A stretch of DNA of 64,000 nt, taken from the NCBI RefSeq assembly GCF_900142875.1, contig NZ_FRCK01000008.1, forward strand, positions 94,430 to 158,429. Reading direction: 5' to 3'. Source of the stretch: Paracoccus solventivorans. Lineage in GTDB: Bacteria > Pseudomonadota > Alphaproteobacteria > Rhodobacterales > Rhodobacteraceae. A program made the translations under genes and the position numbers. This document shows, one piece after another, positions 38,346 through 46,423 of the stretch. Each line of letters opens with the position of its first letter. Within the stretch, counting starts at the first letter, position 1. The notes under the pieces are model-generated. The model was given only the letters and a program-made list of their open reading frames with translations. It did no database searches and was not told the DNA's origin.

Positions 38346-38423
38346 GCACTGCTCGATAGGTTTCTTGCCTGTATGAAACCTGCCTCATGACTTGCGCCCG
38401 CCTTGTGCGGGCGCCTTTTTTTT
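38346..38423 (+). ncRNA. Candidate small RNA of about 75 nt
   Basis: Between a sigma-70-like promoter and a textbook rho-independent terminator there is room for a transcript of about 75 nt. It contains a first hairpin with arms AGGTTTC (38358-38364) and GAAACCT (38375-38381), a linker GCCTCATGACTT, and the terminator stem GCGCCCGC (38394-38401) / GCGGGCGC (38407-38414) followed by C and eight T. The nearest gene upstream is on the other strand and divergent, so the terminator cannot serve it. It could instead be a leader attenuator for bdhA, whose ATG is 88 bp downstream. I do not recognise it as a known RNA family. Confidence 0.5.
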
Positions 38424-38510
38424 GCCCGCCCGGGTCGGCCTGCCGGTTTCTGGCGCAGCCGCCGGCGCCGCGCTATCCTGCCCCCGCAGCAACACGAAGG
38501 GGGCGTGCAG

Positions 38511-39293
38511 ATGGTCGAGAAAATCCTGGCCGGCAAGACGGCGGTGGTGACCGGATCGAACAGCGGTATCGGGCTGGGGGTGGCGCAGGCGCTGGCCGCG
38601 GCCGGGGCGGATCTGGTGATCAACAGCTTCACCGATGCGCCCGAGGATCACGCGCTGGCCGAGAGCCTGGCCCGCGACCACGGCGTCGCCGTGCGCTATA
38701 TCCAGGCCGACATGAGCAAGCCCGCCGACTGCCGCCGCCTGATTCAGCAGGCCGGGCGCTGCGATATCCTGGTGAACAACGCCGGCATCCAGCATGTCGC
38801 GCCGCTGGAAGATTTCCCGGCCGAGAAATGGGACGCCATCATCGCGATCAACCTCAACAGCGCCTTTCACACCACTGCGGTGGCGCTGCCGATGATGCGC
38901 CAGGCGGGGTGGGGGCGGGTGGTCAACATCGCCTCGGCGCATGGGCTGACGGCCTCGCCCTATAAATCCGCCTATGTGGCGGCCAAGCACGGGGTGGTGG
39001 GGCTGACCAAGGTCACGGCGCTGGAAACCGCCACCGACCCGATCACCTGCAATGCCATCTGCCCGGGCTACGTGCTGACCCCGATCGTGGAAAAGCAGAT
39101 CCCCGACCAGATGAAGACCCACAACATGAGCCGCGAGGAAGTCGTCGCCAAGGTGATGCTGCAGCGCCAGCCCTCGGGCGAGTTCGCGACGGTCGAACAG
39201 ATCGGCGGCACCGCGGTGTTCCTGTGCTCGGACGCCGCCGCCCAGATCACCGGCACCACGATTTCCGTGGACGGCGGCTGGACCGCGCTCTGA
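38511..39293 (+). CDS. bdhA: D-3-hydroxybutyrate dehydrogenase
   Basis: A 260-residue short-chain dehydrogenase oxidising 3-hydroxybutyrate to acetoacetate with NAD+. 'VVTGSNSGIGLGVAQAL' is the cofactor loop. The catalytic set is S142, Y155 and K159 ('NIASAHGLTASPYKSAYVAAKHG'). The stretch 'NNAGIQHVAPLEDFPAEKWDAIIAINLNSAFHT' and the length are characteristic of 3-hydroxybutyrate dehydrogenases. 'CPGYVLTPIVEKQIPDQ' also fits the lid. The enzyme would work in polyhydroxybutyrate turnover. It is a single gene with the candidate small RNA upstream. Confidence 0.9.
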   Translation: MVEKILAGKTAVVTGSNSGIGLGVAQALAAAGADLVINSFTDAPEDHALAESLARDHGVAVRYIQADMSKPADCRRLIQQAGRCDILVNNAGIQHVAPLEDFPAEKWDAIIAINLNSAFHTTAVALPMMRQAGWGRVVNIASAHGLTASPYKSAYVAAKHGVVGLTKVTALETATDPITCNAICPGYVLTPIVEKQIPDQMKTHNMSREEVVAKVMLQRQPSGEFATVEQIGGTAVFLCSDAAAQITGTTISVDGGWTAL

Positions 39294-39332
39294 CCCGGCC
39301 GGCGGCGTAACTGCGCCGCCATGCCCCGTCTT

Positions 39333-39382
39333 TGGTGCTCAAATATCCCGGGGGTGCGGGGGCAGCGCCCCCGCTTCGTCCG
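39333..39382. repeat. REP-like element, copy F
   Basis: GCTCAAATATCCCGGGGGTG followed by the hairpin GCGGGGGCAGCGCCCCCGC. The element supplies the stop codon and last residues (about 'ALPPHPRDI') of the ABC ATPase gene. Confidence 0.7.
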
Positions 39383-39965
39383 CGCCCAGCGTCGCCGGAT
39401 TGCCGCGCAGCAGCAGCGGCTGCGCGCGCAGGAACGCGGCCTCGGCCGGGTCGTGGGTGACCAGCACCAGCCCGGCGCCGCTGTCGTCCAGCAGCCGGGC
39501 GGTCAGGTCGAGCATCCGCCCGGCGGTGTCCGCATCCAGCGAGGCGAAGGGCTCGTCCATCAGCAGGATCTGCGGGCGCGCGGCAAAGGCGCGGGCCAGC
39601 GCCAACCGCCGCTGCTGGCCCAGCGACAGCTGCCGGGGCCAGGCGGCATCGCGCCCCGCCAGACCCACTTGTGCAAGCAGCGCCCGCGCGGCCTGCGCCG
39701 TGGCGCCGGTGGGCAGGGTGATGTTCTGCAACGCCGTGCGCCAGGGTAGCAGGTTGGGTTCCTGGAACACCATCGCCAGCCGTTCCGGCACCTGCCGGCG
39801 GCCTTGGAACCGCGTGTCCAGCCCGGCGATGATCCGCATGAGTGTGGTCTTGCCAACGCCGGATGGCCCCAGCAGCGCTACCCGCTGCGCGGGCGCCAGC
39901 TCCAGCGTGATCGGCCCCAGCACCGGGCGGCCGTCGAACTGCTTTCCGGCAAGCTCAAGCCGCAT
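39339..39965 (-). CDS. ABC transporter ATP-binding protein (NitT/TauT type)
   Basis: A 208-residue ATPase. Walker A is 'LLGPSGVGKTTLMRII', the Q-loop is 'MVFQEPNLLPWRT', the signature is 'LSLGQQRRLALARAF', and Walker B with its catalytic Glu is 'ILLMDEPFASLD'. The H-switch is 'LVLVTHDPAEA'. It is short for the SsuB/TauB class, and its last residues are encoded by a dispersed repeat, so the native C terminus may have been replaced. It overlaps the permease gene by 11 bp and ends a three-gene importer operon. Substrate unknown. Confidence 0.9.
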   Translation of the reverse strand: MRLELAGKQFDGRPVLGPITLELAPAQRVALLGPSGVGKTTLMRIIAGLDTRFQGRRQVPERLAMVFQEPNLLPWRTALQNITLPTGATAQAARALLAQVGLAGRDAAWPRQLSLGQQRRLALARAFAARPQILLMDEPFASLDADTAGRMLDLTARLLDDSGAGLVLVTHDPAEAAFLRAQPLLLRGNPATLGADEAGALPPHPRDI

Positions 39966-40758
39966 CCTGCCTCCAGCGGTTGGCGCTGTCCTGCCAGGGG
40001 CGCAGGATCATCAGGTCGATCAGCAGCATCACCACGACGAAGGCCAGCGCCCAGGCCAGCACCCGCGCCACGTCGAAATTGGAAAAATGCATGTGCAGCT
40101 TGAAGCCGACCCCGTTCGAGCGGCCCAGGAACTCGACCACCAGCACGATCTTCCAGATCAGCGCGATGCCGGAACGGGCGGCGGCAGCGATGGCGGGGGC
40201 CAGCTGCGGCAGCACCACATGGCGCAGCCGCGAAAGCGGCCGCATCCCGAACACCCGCGCCATGTCGTCCAGATCGGGCGACAGCGCCCGCCCGGCCTCG
40301 CGCAGCAGCACCGCCACCACCGGGATCTTGTTCAGCGCGACCGACAGGATCGCGGCGGTCTCGTTCAGGCCGATCCAGATATAGCACAGCACGATCACCA
40401 CCAGCGCGGGCAGGTTCAGCAGCACCACCAGCGTCGGGTTCAGCCAGCGGTCGGCGGTGGCGGAACGTCCCATCCACAGCCCCAGCGCGCCGCCGGCGAC
40501 CATCGCCACGGCAAAGGCCGCCAGCACCCGCGCCAGAGTCATGCCGGTGTGGAACCACAGCTCGCCGCTGGCGGCCAGCGCCCACAACCGTTCCAGCACC
40601 ACCATGGGCGAGGGCAGGCGCCGCGGATCGTCGCCGATCGCGGCCAGCGCCGCCCAAAGCCCCAGCACCAGCGCGGCCGAGACCAGCCCGGGCGCCAGCG
40701 CCGCCCAGCGGGGGCGCCGGGCGGGGGCGGTTGGGGCAGGTGGCGGCCGGTCGCTCAA
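39955..40758 (-). CDS. ABC transporter permease (NitT/TauT type)
   Basis: A 267-residue inner-membrane protein with six helices and the BPD_transp_1 EAA-like loop 'LSPDLDDMARVFGMRPLSRLRHVVLPQLAPAIAAAA'. The predicted start is TTG at 40758, overlapping the stop of the substrate-binding gene (TTGA). No better ATG is available upstream of the first helix. It is similar in layout to SsuC/TauC/NrtB permeases. It forms an operon with the ATPase and binding protein. Confidence 0.87.
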   Translation of the reverse strand: MSDRPPPAPTAPARRPRWAALAPGLVSAALVLGLWAALAAIGDDPRRLPSPMVVLERLWALAASGELWFHTGMTLARVLAAFAVAMVAGGALGLWMGRSATADRWLNPTLVVLLNLPALVVIVLCYIWIGLNETAAILSVALNKIPVVAVLLREAGRALSPDLDDMARVFGMRPLSRLRHVVLPQLAPAIAAAARSGIALIWKIVLVVEFLGRSNGVGFKLHMHFSNFDVARVLAWALAFVVVMLLIDLMILRPWQDSANRWRQDAA

Positions 40759-41807
40759 GGCTTGGCGTCGGGGTTCGCTTCGGGTTCGGGCAGGGGCTCA
40801 GACCCAGACTCAGACGCAGGGTCCGGCGTCCAGAACAGCCCCTCGGGCAGTTCGGTCAGCCCGCCGGTCAGCTCTTCGCCGCCCAACTCGGCCATGACCG
40901 CGAACATCTGCTGCGCCGCCTTGGGGTCGACGCCGCGGCCCGAGGGGATGCCGGCGCGCCAGCGCTCGCGCAGCGCCGTAAACTCGGCGTCACCCTCGGC
41001 GTTCATGATCGGGCGCAGCGCCTCCCACGCGGAATCGTCGGTGGACAGGATGCGCTTGGCCTCGGCCGAGGCTTCCGCCAGCCCGCGCGCAGCCTGCGGG
41101 TTCGCCTGAATCCAGCTTTCGCGCAGCACATAGCCCAGCAGCGGCGTGTCGGGGTCCAGCCCCAGGTCGCGGGCCGCGGTCACCACGTCGACCAGCTCGC
41201 GCGCGCCCCTCGCCTCCATCTTGGCCTGGAAATGCCACAGGTTCACCGCCGCCGCGACCTCGCCCGATTCAAAGGCGTTGAGGATGATCGGCGCGGCGCC
41301 GAACAGCTGGCGGGTGGTGTCGGCGAGGTCGCGGCCGCCATTCCGGCCGTGCTCGCTCATCGACCAGGCGCGCAGGATCAGCCAGCTCTTGTCGACCGGG
41401 CTGCCGCCGACGCCGATGGTCTGGCCTTCGAGATCGGCGAGGCTTTGCACCGCGCTGTCGCCGGGCACCATCAGCCCGCCGACCGCGGTGGAATAGGGCA
41501 GGAACACGTAATCCGCCCCCGCCGCCCGCTGCTGCGCCACCCACAGCCAGTCCGAAACGATGCTGTCCACCTCGGCCCCGTGCATCGCCACATGGGTCGC
41601 GGGGTTGCCGGCCAGCGCCAGCAGCTTCAGCGAAAACCCGTGGGCGCGGTCCAGCCCGCGCGAGCGGATGGTTTCCAGCTCCCATGTCACGGTGCCGCCT
41701 TCCAGCGTGCCGACGGTGAGTTCGGGCAGCGGCTCTTCAGCGGCGGCGGGCAGCGAAAACCCCAGGGCCAGGCAGGCGGACAGGGCGATGCGGCGCAGCG
41801 GGATCAT
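40755..41807 (-). CDS. ABC transporter substrate-binding protein (NMT1/SsuA-like)
   Basis: A 350-residue periplasmic protein. The signal peptide is 'MIPLRRIALSACLALGFSLPAAAEE'. The mature domain reads 'LTVGTLEGGTVTWELETIRSRGLDRAHGFSLKLLALAGNPATHVAMHGAEVDSIVSDWLWVA', typical of NMT1/SsuA proteins. A Pro/Glu-rich tail ends the protein. It is the first gene of the importer operon and is divergent by 170 bp from the LuxR-FIST-kinase operon. Relatives sit near quinoprotein alcohol dehydrogenase regulators in other Rhodobacterales (from memory, not checked). The ligand cannot be assigned. Confidence 0.85.
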   Translation of the reverse strand: MIPLRRIALSACLALGFSLPAAAEEPLPELTVGTLEGGTVTWELETIRSRGLDRAHGFSLKLLALAGNPATHVAMHGAEVDSIVSDWLWVAQQRAAGADYVFLPYSTAVGGLMVPGDSAVQSLADLEGQTIGVGGSPVDKSWLILRAWSMSEHGRNGGRDLADTTRQLFGAAPIILNAFESGEVAAAVNLWHFQAKMEARGARELVDVVTAARDLGLDPDTPLLGYVLRESWIQANPQAARGLAEASAEAKRILSTDDSAWEALRPIMNAEGDAEFTALRERWRAGIPSGRGVDPKAAQQMFAVMAELGGEELTGGLTELPEGLFWTPDPASESGSEPLPEPEANPDAKP

Positions 41808-41977
41808 GGCGGAACCTCCGGCGGGTGGCGGCGGGACCAGCGTGGCAGCATCCCGCCGGGCTGGCAATCACCGGGGCAGTCTATACCGGCAAGCGGCTTG
41901 CGCGACGGGGCTTTGGTCGTAGACTGGGGGCACCAGGATGCGGCCCGGTGTCGCATCTTTGGTGGGAGGACGACATC

Positions 41978-42715
41978 ATGACCACACCCATCCGGGCACC
42001 GGCGGCCGGGGCCGAAGGCGCCGAGCCCGCCGTAACCCCAGCCGCGCCGCGCCGTTCCGCCGATCAGGTGCAGGACATCCTGATCGTGGACGACCACCCG
42101 CTGATGTGCGACGCGCTGGCGCTGACGCTCAAGATCAGCTTCGGGCGCAAGACCGTGCGCACCGCCCGCAGCCTGGCCGCCGCGATCGAGCAGATCCGCA
42201 CCCACGGCGCCCCCGACGCGGTGATCCTGGACCTGAACCTGCCCGACGCCCGCGGGGCCGAGGGCATCGTGACCCTGCGCCGGCAGCTGCCGGGCGTGCC
42301 GATCACCATGATCTCGGCTGATCTGGAAAACGCGATGATCTCGGCCGCGATGGCGGCGGGGGCGCAGGGCTATATCGCCAAGTCGCTGGGCCGCGAGGCG
42401 CTGGTCGACAGCCTGCGCCGCATGTGGGAGGGCGAGCGCGTCACCCCCGAGGGCTACGAGCCCGAGGCCGCCGGGTCGGAAGAGGACGCCCGCGCCGAGC
42501 TGGCCCGCCGCTTTGCCACGCTGACGCCGCAGCAGATGAAGATCCTGCGGCTGATCTGCCAGGGCAAGGCGAACAAGGAAATCAGCTACGAGCTGTCCAT
42601 CGCCGAGGCCACGGTCAAGACCCACATCACCGCGATCATGTCCAAGATCAACGCCCGCCGCCGCACCCAGGCGGTGCTGCTGGCCAACAGCGCCCGCCTG
42701 TTCGAGCCGGGCTGA
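41978..42715 (+). CDS. LuxR family response regulator (ErbR/AfdR/FlhR-like)
   Basis: A 245-residue response regulator. After a 30-residue Ala/Pro-rich lead, the receiver has the acid pair D38-D39 ('LIVDDHPL'), phospho-acceptor D85 ('VILDLNLPD') and K in 'GYIAKSLG'. The LuxR HTH reads 'LTPQQMKILRLICQGKANKEISYELSIAEATVKTHITAIMSKINARRRTQAV'. Strong GGGAGGA site. It is one base ahead of the FIST gene, which overlaps the kinase gene, so the three form one operon. This trio resembles ErbR/ErcS of Pseudomonas and FlhSR or AfdRST of Paracoccus and Rhodobacter, which control C1 and alcohol oxidation. Confidence 0.9.
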   Translation: MTTPIRAPAAGAEGAEPAVTPAAPRRSADQVQDILIVDDHPLMCDALALTLKISFGRKTVRTARSLAAAIEQIRTHGAPDAVILDLNLPDARGAEGIVTLRRQLPGVPITMISADLENAMISAAMAAGAQGYIAKSLGREALVDSLRRMWEGERVTPEGYEPEAAGSEEDARAELARRFATLTPQQMKILRLICQGKANKEISYELSIAEATVKTHITAIMSKINARRRTQAVLLANSARLFEPG

Positions 42716-42716
42716 C

Positions 42717-43874
42717 GTGGCGGAAACCTCGTTGGAGGACGCGGGGCCGGGCGGTTCGCAGGCGCCGGTGGCGCTGAGCGTGGCGGCAGAGGATGCCGCC
42801 GGCGCCGACACGCTGGTCGCGGGGCTGGCGGAATGCGACCCGGCGCTGGTGCTGCTGTTCGGCTCGCCCCGCGCCGCGCTGGGGCCGATCGCGCAGCGGC
42901 TGGGCGACCGGCTGGCGGGGGTGCGGATCGCCGGCTGTTCCTCGGCCGGAGAGATCGGCGCCGCGGGGTATCAGCGCGACACCGTGGTCGCCGTCGGGTT
43001 TCCGCGCAGCTCGTTCCGGGTGGGCGCGGTGGCGCTGCGCAATCAGCGATTGATCCCGGTGTCGGCCTGGCTGTCGCAGCTGCGCCAGCTGCGCGACGAG
43101 TTTCCGCCCCGCCCCGGCTGGTCGCAATTCGGCATCCTGCTGGCCGACGGCAGCGCAAGCCAGGAGGATGTGCTGGTTACCGCGCTGGATGCGGCGCTGC
43201 CGGATGTGCCGGTGGTCGGCGGCTCGGCCGGCGAAGGGGTGGATTTCGGGCAGAGCTGCCAGATCCTCGACGGGGCGGTGATCCCCGGCGCCGCGATCTT
43301 CGTGCTGGTGGAAACCAGCCTGGCGGTGTCCGAGGTCAGCTTTGCCCATTTCACCCCCACCGAGAAACGCGCGGTGGTCACCAGCGCCGACCCCGGCGGG
43401 CGGGTGATCCACGAACTGAACGCCGAGCCGGCGGCGCAGGAATATGCGCGGCTGGCGGGGCTGGACCCGGCGCGGCTGGGCCGGGCCGATTTCGCCCGCC
43501 ATCCGCTGCTGCTGAAGACCGGGCGCCGCCACCATGTCCGCGCGATCAGCGGCGTGGGGCAGGGCGGCGCTCTGCAGCTGATGTCGGCGGTGGAGACCGG
43601 CGCGGTGCTGACGCTGGGGCAGGCCGGCGACGTGACCGCCGGTTTCGCCGACACGCTGGACGCGCTGCCGCGGCTGCCGCTGATGGTGCTGGGCTTCGAC
43701 TGCATCCTGCGCCGGCTGGCGGTCGAGCAGGCCGGCATGACCGGCGCCATGGCCGAGCTGTTCGACCGCTACCGCATCTTCGGCTTCAACACCTTCGGCG
43801 AGCAGCTGGGTGCGATGCATGTCAACCAGACCTTCGTCGGGCTGGCGCTGATGGAACCGGACCCTGCCGCCTGA
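42717..43874 (+). CDS. FIST domain sensory protein (NosP-like)
   Basis: A 385-residue protein with FIST_N ('ALVLLFGSPRAALGPIAQRLGDRL..GVRIAGCSSAGEIG' and 'VVGGSAGEG') and FIST_C ('PLMVLGFDCILRRLAVEQAG', 'FNTFGEQLGAMHVNQTFVGLAL'). Start codon is GTG at 42717, one base after the regulator's stop. In Pseudomonas aeruginosa and others the FIST protein NosP binds heme and nitric oxide and inhibits the kinase encoded next to it. The same order FIST - hybrid kinase (TGATG overlap) is seen here. Heme or NO binding is inference, and other FIST proteins sense small ligands of unknown type. Confidence 0.85.
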   Translation: MAETSLEDAGPGGSQAPVALSVAAEDAAGADTLVAGLAECDPALVLLFGSPRAALGPIAQRLGDRLAGVRIAGCSSAGEIGAAGYQRDTVVAVGFPRSSFRVGAVALRNQRLIPVSAWLSQLRQLRDEFPPRPGWSQFGILLADGSASQEDVLVTALDAALPDVPVVGGSAGEGVDFGQSCQILDGAVIPGAAIFVLVETSLAVSEVSFAHFTPTEKRAVVTSADPGGRVIHELNAEPAAQEYARLAGLDPARLGRADFARHPLLLKTGRRHHVRAISGVGQGGALQLMSAVETGAVLTLGQAGDVTAGFADTLDALPRLPLMVLGFDCILRRLAVEQAGMTGAMAELFDRYRIFGFNTFGEQLGAMHVNQTFVGLALMEPDPAA

Positions 43875-45199
43875 TGCTGACCCGCGACGAAGACCCCGCC
43901 CGCCGCGCCGCAAGGCTGGAACGCATCGTCTCGGTGCTGATCGACCGGGTGGACCGGCTGGAAGAACGGCGCGGCTCGGCCTGGTCGATGTTCCAGGCGG
44001 CCGTCGCGCTGGAACAAGAGGCGCTGGCCCGCACCCGCGACCTGGAACAGGCGCTGGCCGACCTGTCGGAAAAGAACCGCGACCTGGCCGTGGCCCGCGC
44101 CGCCGCGGAAGAGGCCAACCGCTCGAAGACCCGCTTCCTGCGTGCGGCCAGCCACGATCTGCTGCAACCGCTGTCGGCGGCGCGGCTGTTCCTGTCGGCG
44201 CTGTCGGATACAGAACTGGACCCGTTGCAGCAGGAACTGGCCGGGCGGCTGGCCGGCGCCTTCGAATCGGTCGAGGAACTGATGCACGCGGTGCTCGACA
44301 TCAGCCGGCTGGACAGCCAGCGCATCGAGTTCCACCGCAAGCCTGTCGAGCTGGACGCGCTGTTCCGGCGGCTGGGCGCGGAATACGCGCCCATGGCCGA
44401 GGCCGCGGGGCTGCGGCTGAGCTTTGTCCCGACCTCGGCGGTGGTGGACAGCGACCCGACCTTTCTGCGCCGGATCGCGCAGAACCTGGTCTCGAACGCG
44501 ATCAAATATACCGAGACCGGCGGGGTGGTGGTGGGGGTGCGCCGCCGGGCCGGGCTGGTCTGGCTGGAAATCCACGACAGCGGCGTCGGCATCGGCGAAG
44601 CCGACCGCGCCCGCATCTTCGACGAGTTCCAGCGCGCCGTGCGCGAGGGCGGGCCGCAGGGGATGGGGCTGGGCCTGTCCATCGTGCGCCGCGCCTGCGC
44701 CAAGCTGGGCCACCCGCTCGAGGTCGCGGCCCGGCCCCGCGGCGGCACGGTGTTCCGCGTCGGGCTGGCCCCGGCAGCGCCGGGCGGGGCCGAGAACGGC
44801 TTTCGCCAGGTGGCGCTGCACGGGCTGCGTGCCCGGGTGGCGCTGATCGTCGAAAACGACGCGGCGATGCGGCGGGGGTATGAGCTGATGCTGGGCGACC
44901 GGCTGGGCATGGTGGTGCGCGCCGCCGGCGGCATCGCCGAGGCGCTGGCGGCGATGGGGCAGGATGATCCGCCCGACGTGATCCTGGCCGACTACAACCT
45001 GGACAATGGCGACACCGGCATCGGCGCCATCGAGGCGCTGCGCGCCGCCGCCGGCCAGCATATCCCCGCGGTGATGGTGACGGCGCAGCGCGGCCCCGGC
45101 CCGGCCCGCGCCAGCGCCGCGCTGGGGGTGCCGCTGGTCGAAAAGCCGGTGCGTGCCGACGAGCTGGGCGCGATCCTGCTGCGCGCCATCTCATCCTGA
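43874..45199 (+). CDS. Hybrid histidine kinase (NahK-like)
   Basis: A 441-residue cytoplasmic hybrid kinase. A coiled coil ('ALEQEALARTRDLEQALADLSEKNRDLAVARAAAEEANRSK', residues 46-85) leads to the HisKA domain with H94 in 'FLRAASHDLLQPLSAARLFLSALS', which is the NahK/ErcS-type H-box. The HATPase_c follows ('NLVSNAIKYTETGGVVVGV', 'DSGVGIGEADRARIFDEFQR', 'GMGLGLSIVRR'), then a C-terminal receiver with phospho-acceptor D373 in 'VILADYNLD'. There is no transmembrane or PAS domain, so the partner FIST protein is the likely sensor input. It starts at ATG overlapping the FIST stop. Confidence 0.9.
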   Translation: MLTRDEDPARRAARLERIVSVLIDRVDRLEERRGSAWSMFQAAVALEQEALARTRDLEQALADLSEKNRDLAVARAAAEEANRSKTRFLRAASHDLLQPLSAARLFLSALSDTELDPLQQELAGRLAGAFESVEELMHAVLDISRLDSQRIEFHRKPVELDALFRRLGAEYAPMAEAAGLRLSFVPTSAVVDSDPTFLRRIAQNLVSNAIKYTETGGVVVGVRRRAGLVWLEIHDSGVGIGEADRARIFDEFQRAVREGGPQGMGLGLSIVRRACAKLGHPLEVAARPRGGTVFRVGLAPAAPGGAENGFRQVALHGLRARVALIVENDAAMRRGYELMLGDRLGMVVRAAGGIAEALAAMGQDDPPDVILADYNLDNGDTGIGAIEALRAAAGQHIPAVMVTAQRGPGPARASAALGVPLVEKPVRADELGAILLRAISS

Positions 45200-45273
45200 T
45201 GGCCGAGGCGGGGCGGCCCGGGGTTGGCAGGCGCCGCCGCCCCGCCCATGCTGCCGCAAAGAGAGGAGAGCGG

Positions 45274-45993
45274 ATGACACGACTTCGGAATGTTCCCGCA
45301 TCCGGCCCGATTGCCGGCGGGACGCTGCGGATCGCCCGGCGGCTGGCGCTGGTGCTGGCGCTGGGCGCGGCCCTGCCCCTGGCGCCGGCTGCGGCAGGCG
45401 AATCGGCCGAGCTGATCTTTACCGACCGCGGCCCCTGGGTGCTGGGCGCGCAAGAGCTGAACTGGCGGCTGGACCATCAGGGCCCCGAGTCGCCCGCCTT
45501 CCAGCAGATCAGCGACGGGCGGGTCACGCTGGCCGAGACCACCGACCCCGCCGACGGGCAGAAGCTGCTGGAAGTCCGCCAGACCGCGGGGGAGGAAACG
45601 CGGCTGCTGGGGCGGTTCCCGGTCTCGATGGCCGATCCGGTGGTGGTGATCTTCCTGGAAAACACCGCCCGCGACATGGCGACGCTGACCGGCGGCAGCC
45701 CGTTCTATATCCGCAACCGCATCAAGGACGCGCTGGCCAAGGCCGGGCCGCCGACAAGCGGCGACGACGGGATCTCGATCGAGCTGCGCCCCTTTGACGG
45801 CGACCCCGCCAGCGACCGCATGAAGGGGTTCGAGACGCTGCGGCTGCGGTTCCGCCTGGGCGACGACCCCTCCGACCCGATCCGCGAGCTGGTGGCCGAA
45901 ACCGACGGCCCGGTCGCCGCCGTCCCGCCCGAGGGGATGGCGCCGCAGCCGATCGCCCCCGCCCCCTATCGCCACGCCATGGTGCTGGAATGA
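45274..45993 (+). CDS. Exported protein of unknown function
   Basis: A 239-residue protein not recognised. A long signal peptide (about residues 1-41, '[21 protein letters not shown]') indicates export. The mature part is beta-rich and acidic ('AELIFTDRGPWVLGAQELNWRLDHQGPESPAFQQISDGRVTLAETTDPADGQKLLEVRQTA'), without cysteines or an obvious domain. A good GAGAGGAG site precedes the ATG at 45274, which lies 74 bp after the kinase gene on the same strand. The last base pairs overlap the next gene (ATGA), so it and the next exported protein are coupled, possibly in the kinase operon. Confidence 0.72.
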   Translation: MTRLRNVPASGPIAGGTLRIARRLALVLALGAALPLAPAAAGESAELIFTDRGPWVLGAQELNWRLDHQGPESPAFQQISDGRVTLAETTDPADGQKLLEVRQTAGEETRLLGRFPVSMADPVVVIFLENTARDMATLTGGSPFYIRNRIKDALAKAGPPTSGDDGISIELRPFDGDPASDRMKGFETLRLRFRLGDDPSDPIRELVAETDGPVAAVPPEGMAPQPIAPAPYRHAMVLE

Positions 45994-46346
45994 TGATGCG
46001 CAACCTGCTTTTCGCCTGCCTGCTGGCTGCGCCGGGGCTTTGGCCCGCGCTGCCCGCCCACGCGCAGGCGGTCAACGACTACCCGACCGAGACGCGCGTG
46101 GAATACGCGCTGGCCTGCATGGCGGTGAACGGCGAAACCCCCGAATCGCTGCGCCGCTGTTCCTGCGCCATCGACGCCATCGCCGATGTGTTGCCGTATG
46201 ATTCCTACGTGCAGGCGGAAACCGTGCTGCGGATGCGCCAGACCACAGGCGAGCGCAGCGCCATGTTCCGCGGCAGCCCGGTGATGGAGGCGCTGGTGGC
46301 CGAGCTGCACCGGGCCGAGGCCGAGGCCGAGATCCTCTGTTTCTGA
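45990..46346 (+). CDS. Small exported cysteine-containing protein of unknown function
   Basis: A 118-residue protein starting at the first of three consecutive ATGs. Signal peptide about 'MMMRNLLFACLLAAPGLWPALPAHAQA'. The mature domain has four cysteines ('VEYALACMAVN', 'LRRCSCAIDAIA', 'EILCF'), enough for two disulfides, and is otherwise helical. Not recognised. It is translationally coupled to the preceding exported protein and followed by a GC hairpin. Context suggests a partner in the periplasmic process controlled by the upstream FIST-kinase system. Confidence 0.72.
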   Translation: MMMRNLLFACLLAAPGLWPALPAHAQAVNDYPTETRVEYALACMAVNGETPESLRRCSCAIDAIADVLPYDSYVQAETVLRMRQTTGERSAMFRGSPVMEALVAELHRAEAEAEILCF

Positions 46347-46356
46347 CGCCGCCCCC

Positions 46357-46375
46357 GCCGGGGCTTGACCCCGGC
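46357..46375 (+). terminator. GC hairpin after the exported-protein pair
   Basis: GCCGGGG-CTTGA-CCCCGGC directly downstream of the operon. There is no T-tract, so termination by this hairpin alone is uncertain. Confidence 0.4.
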
Positions 46376-46423
46376 AAGGCGCGGCGCTTGGGTGCCACCG
46401 ACCGCAACAAGGGGGAACCGGCG

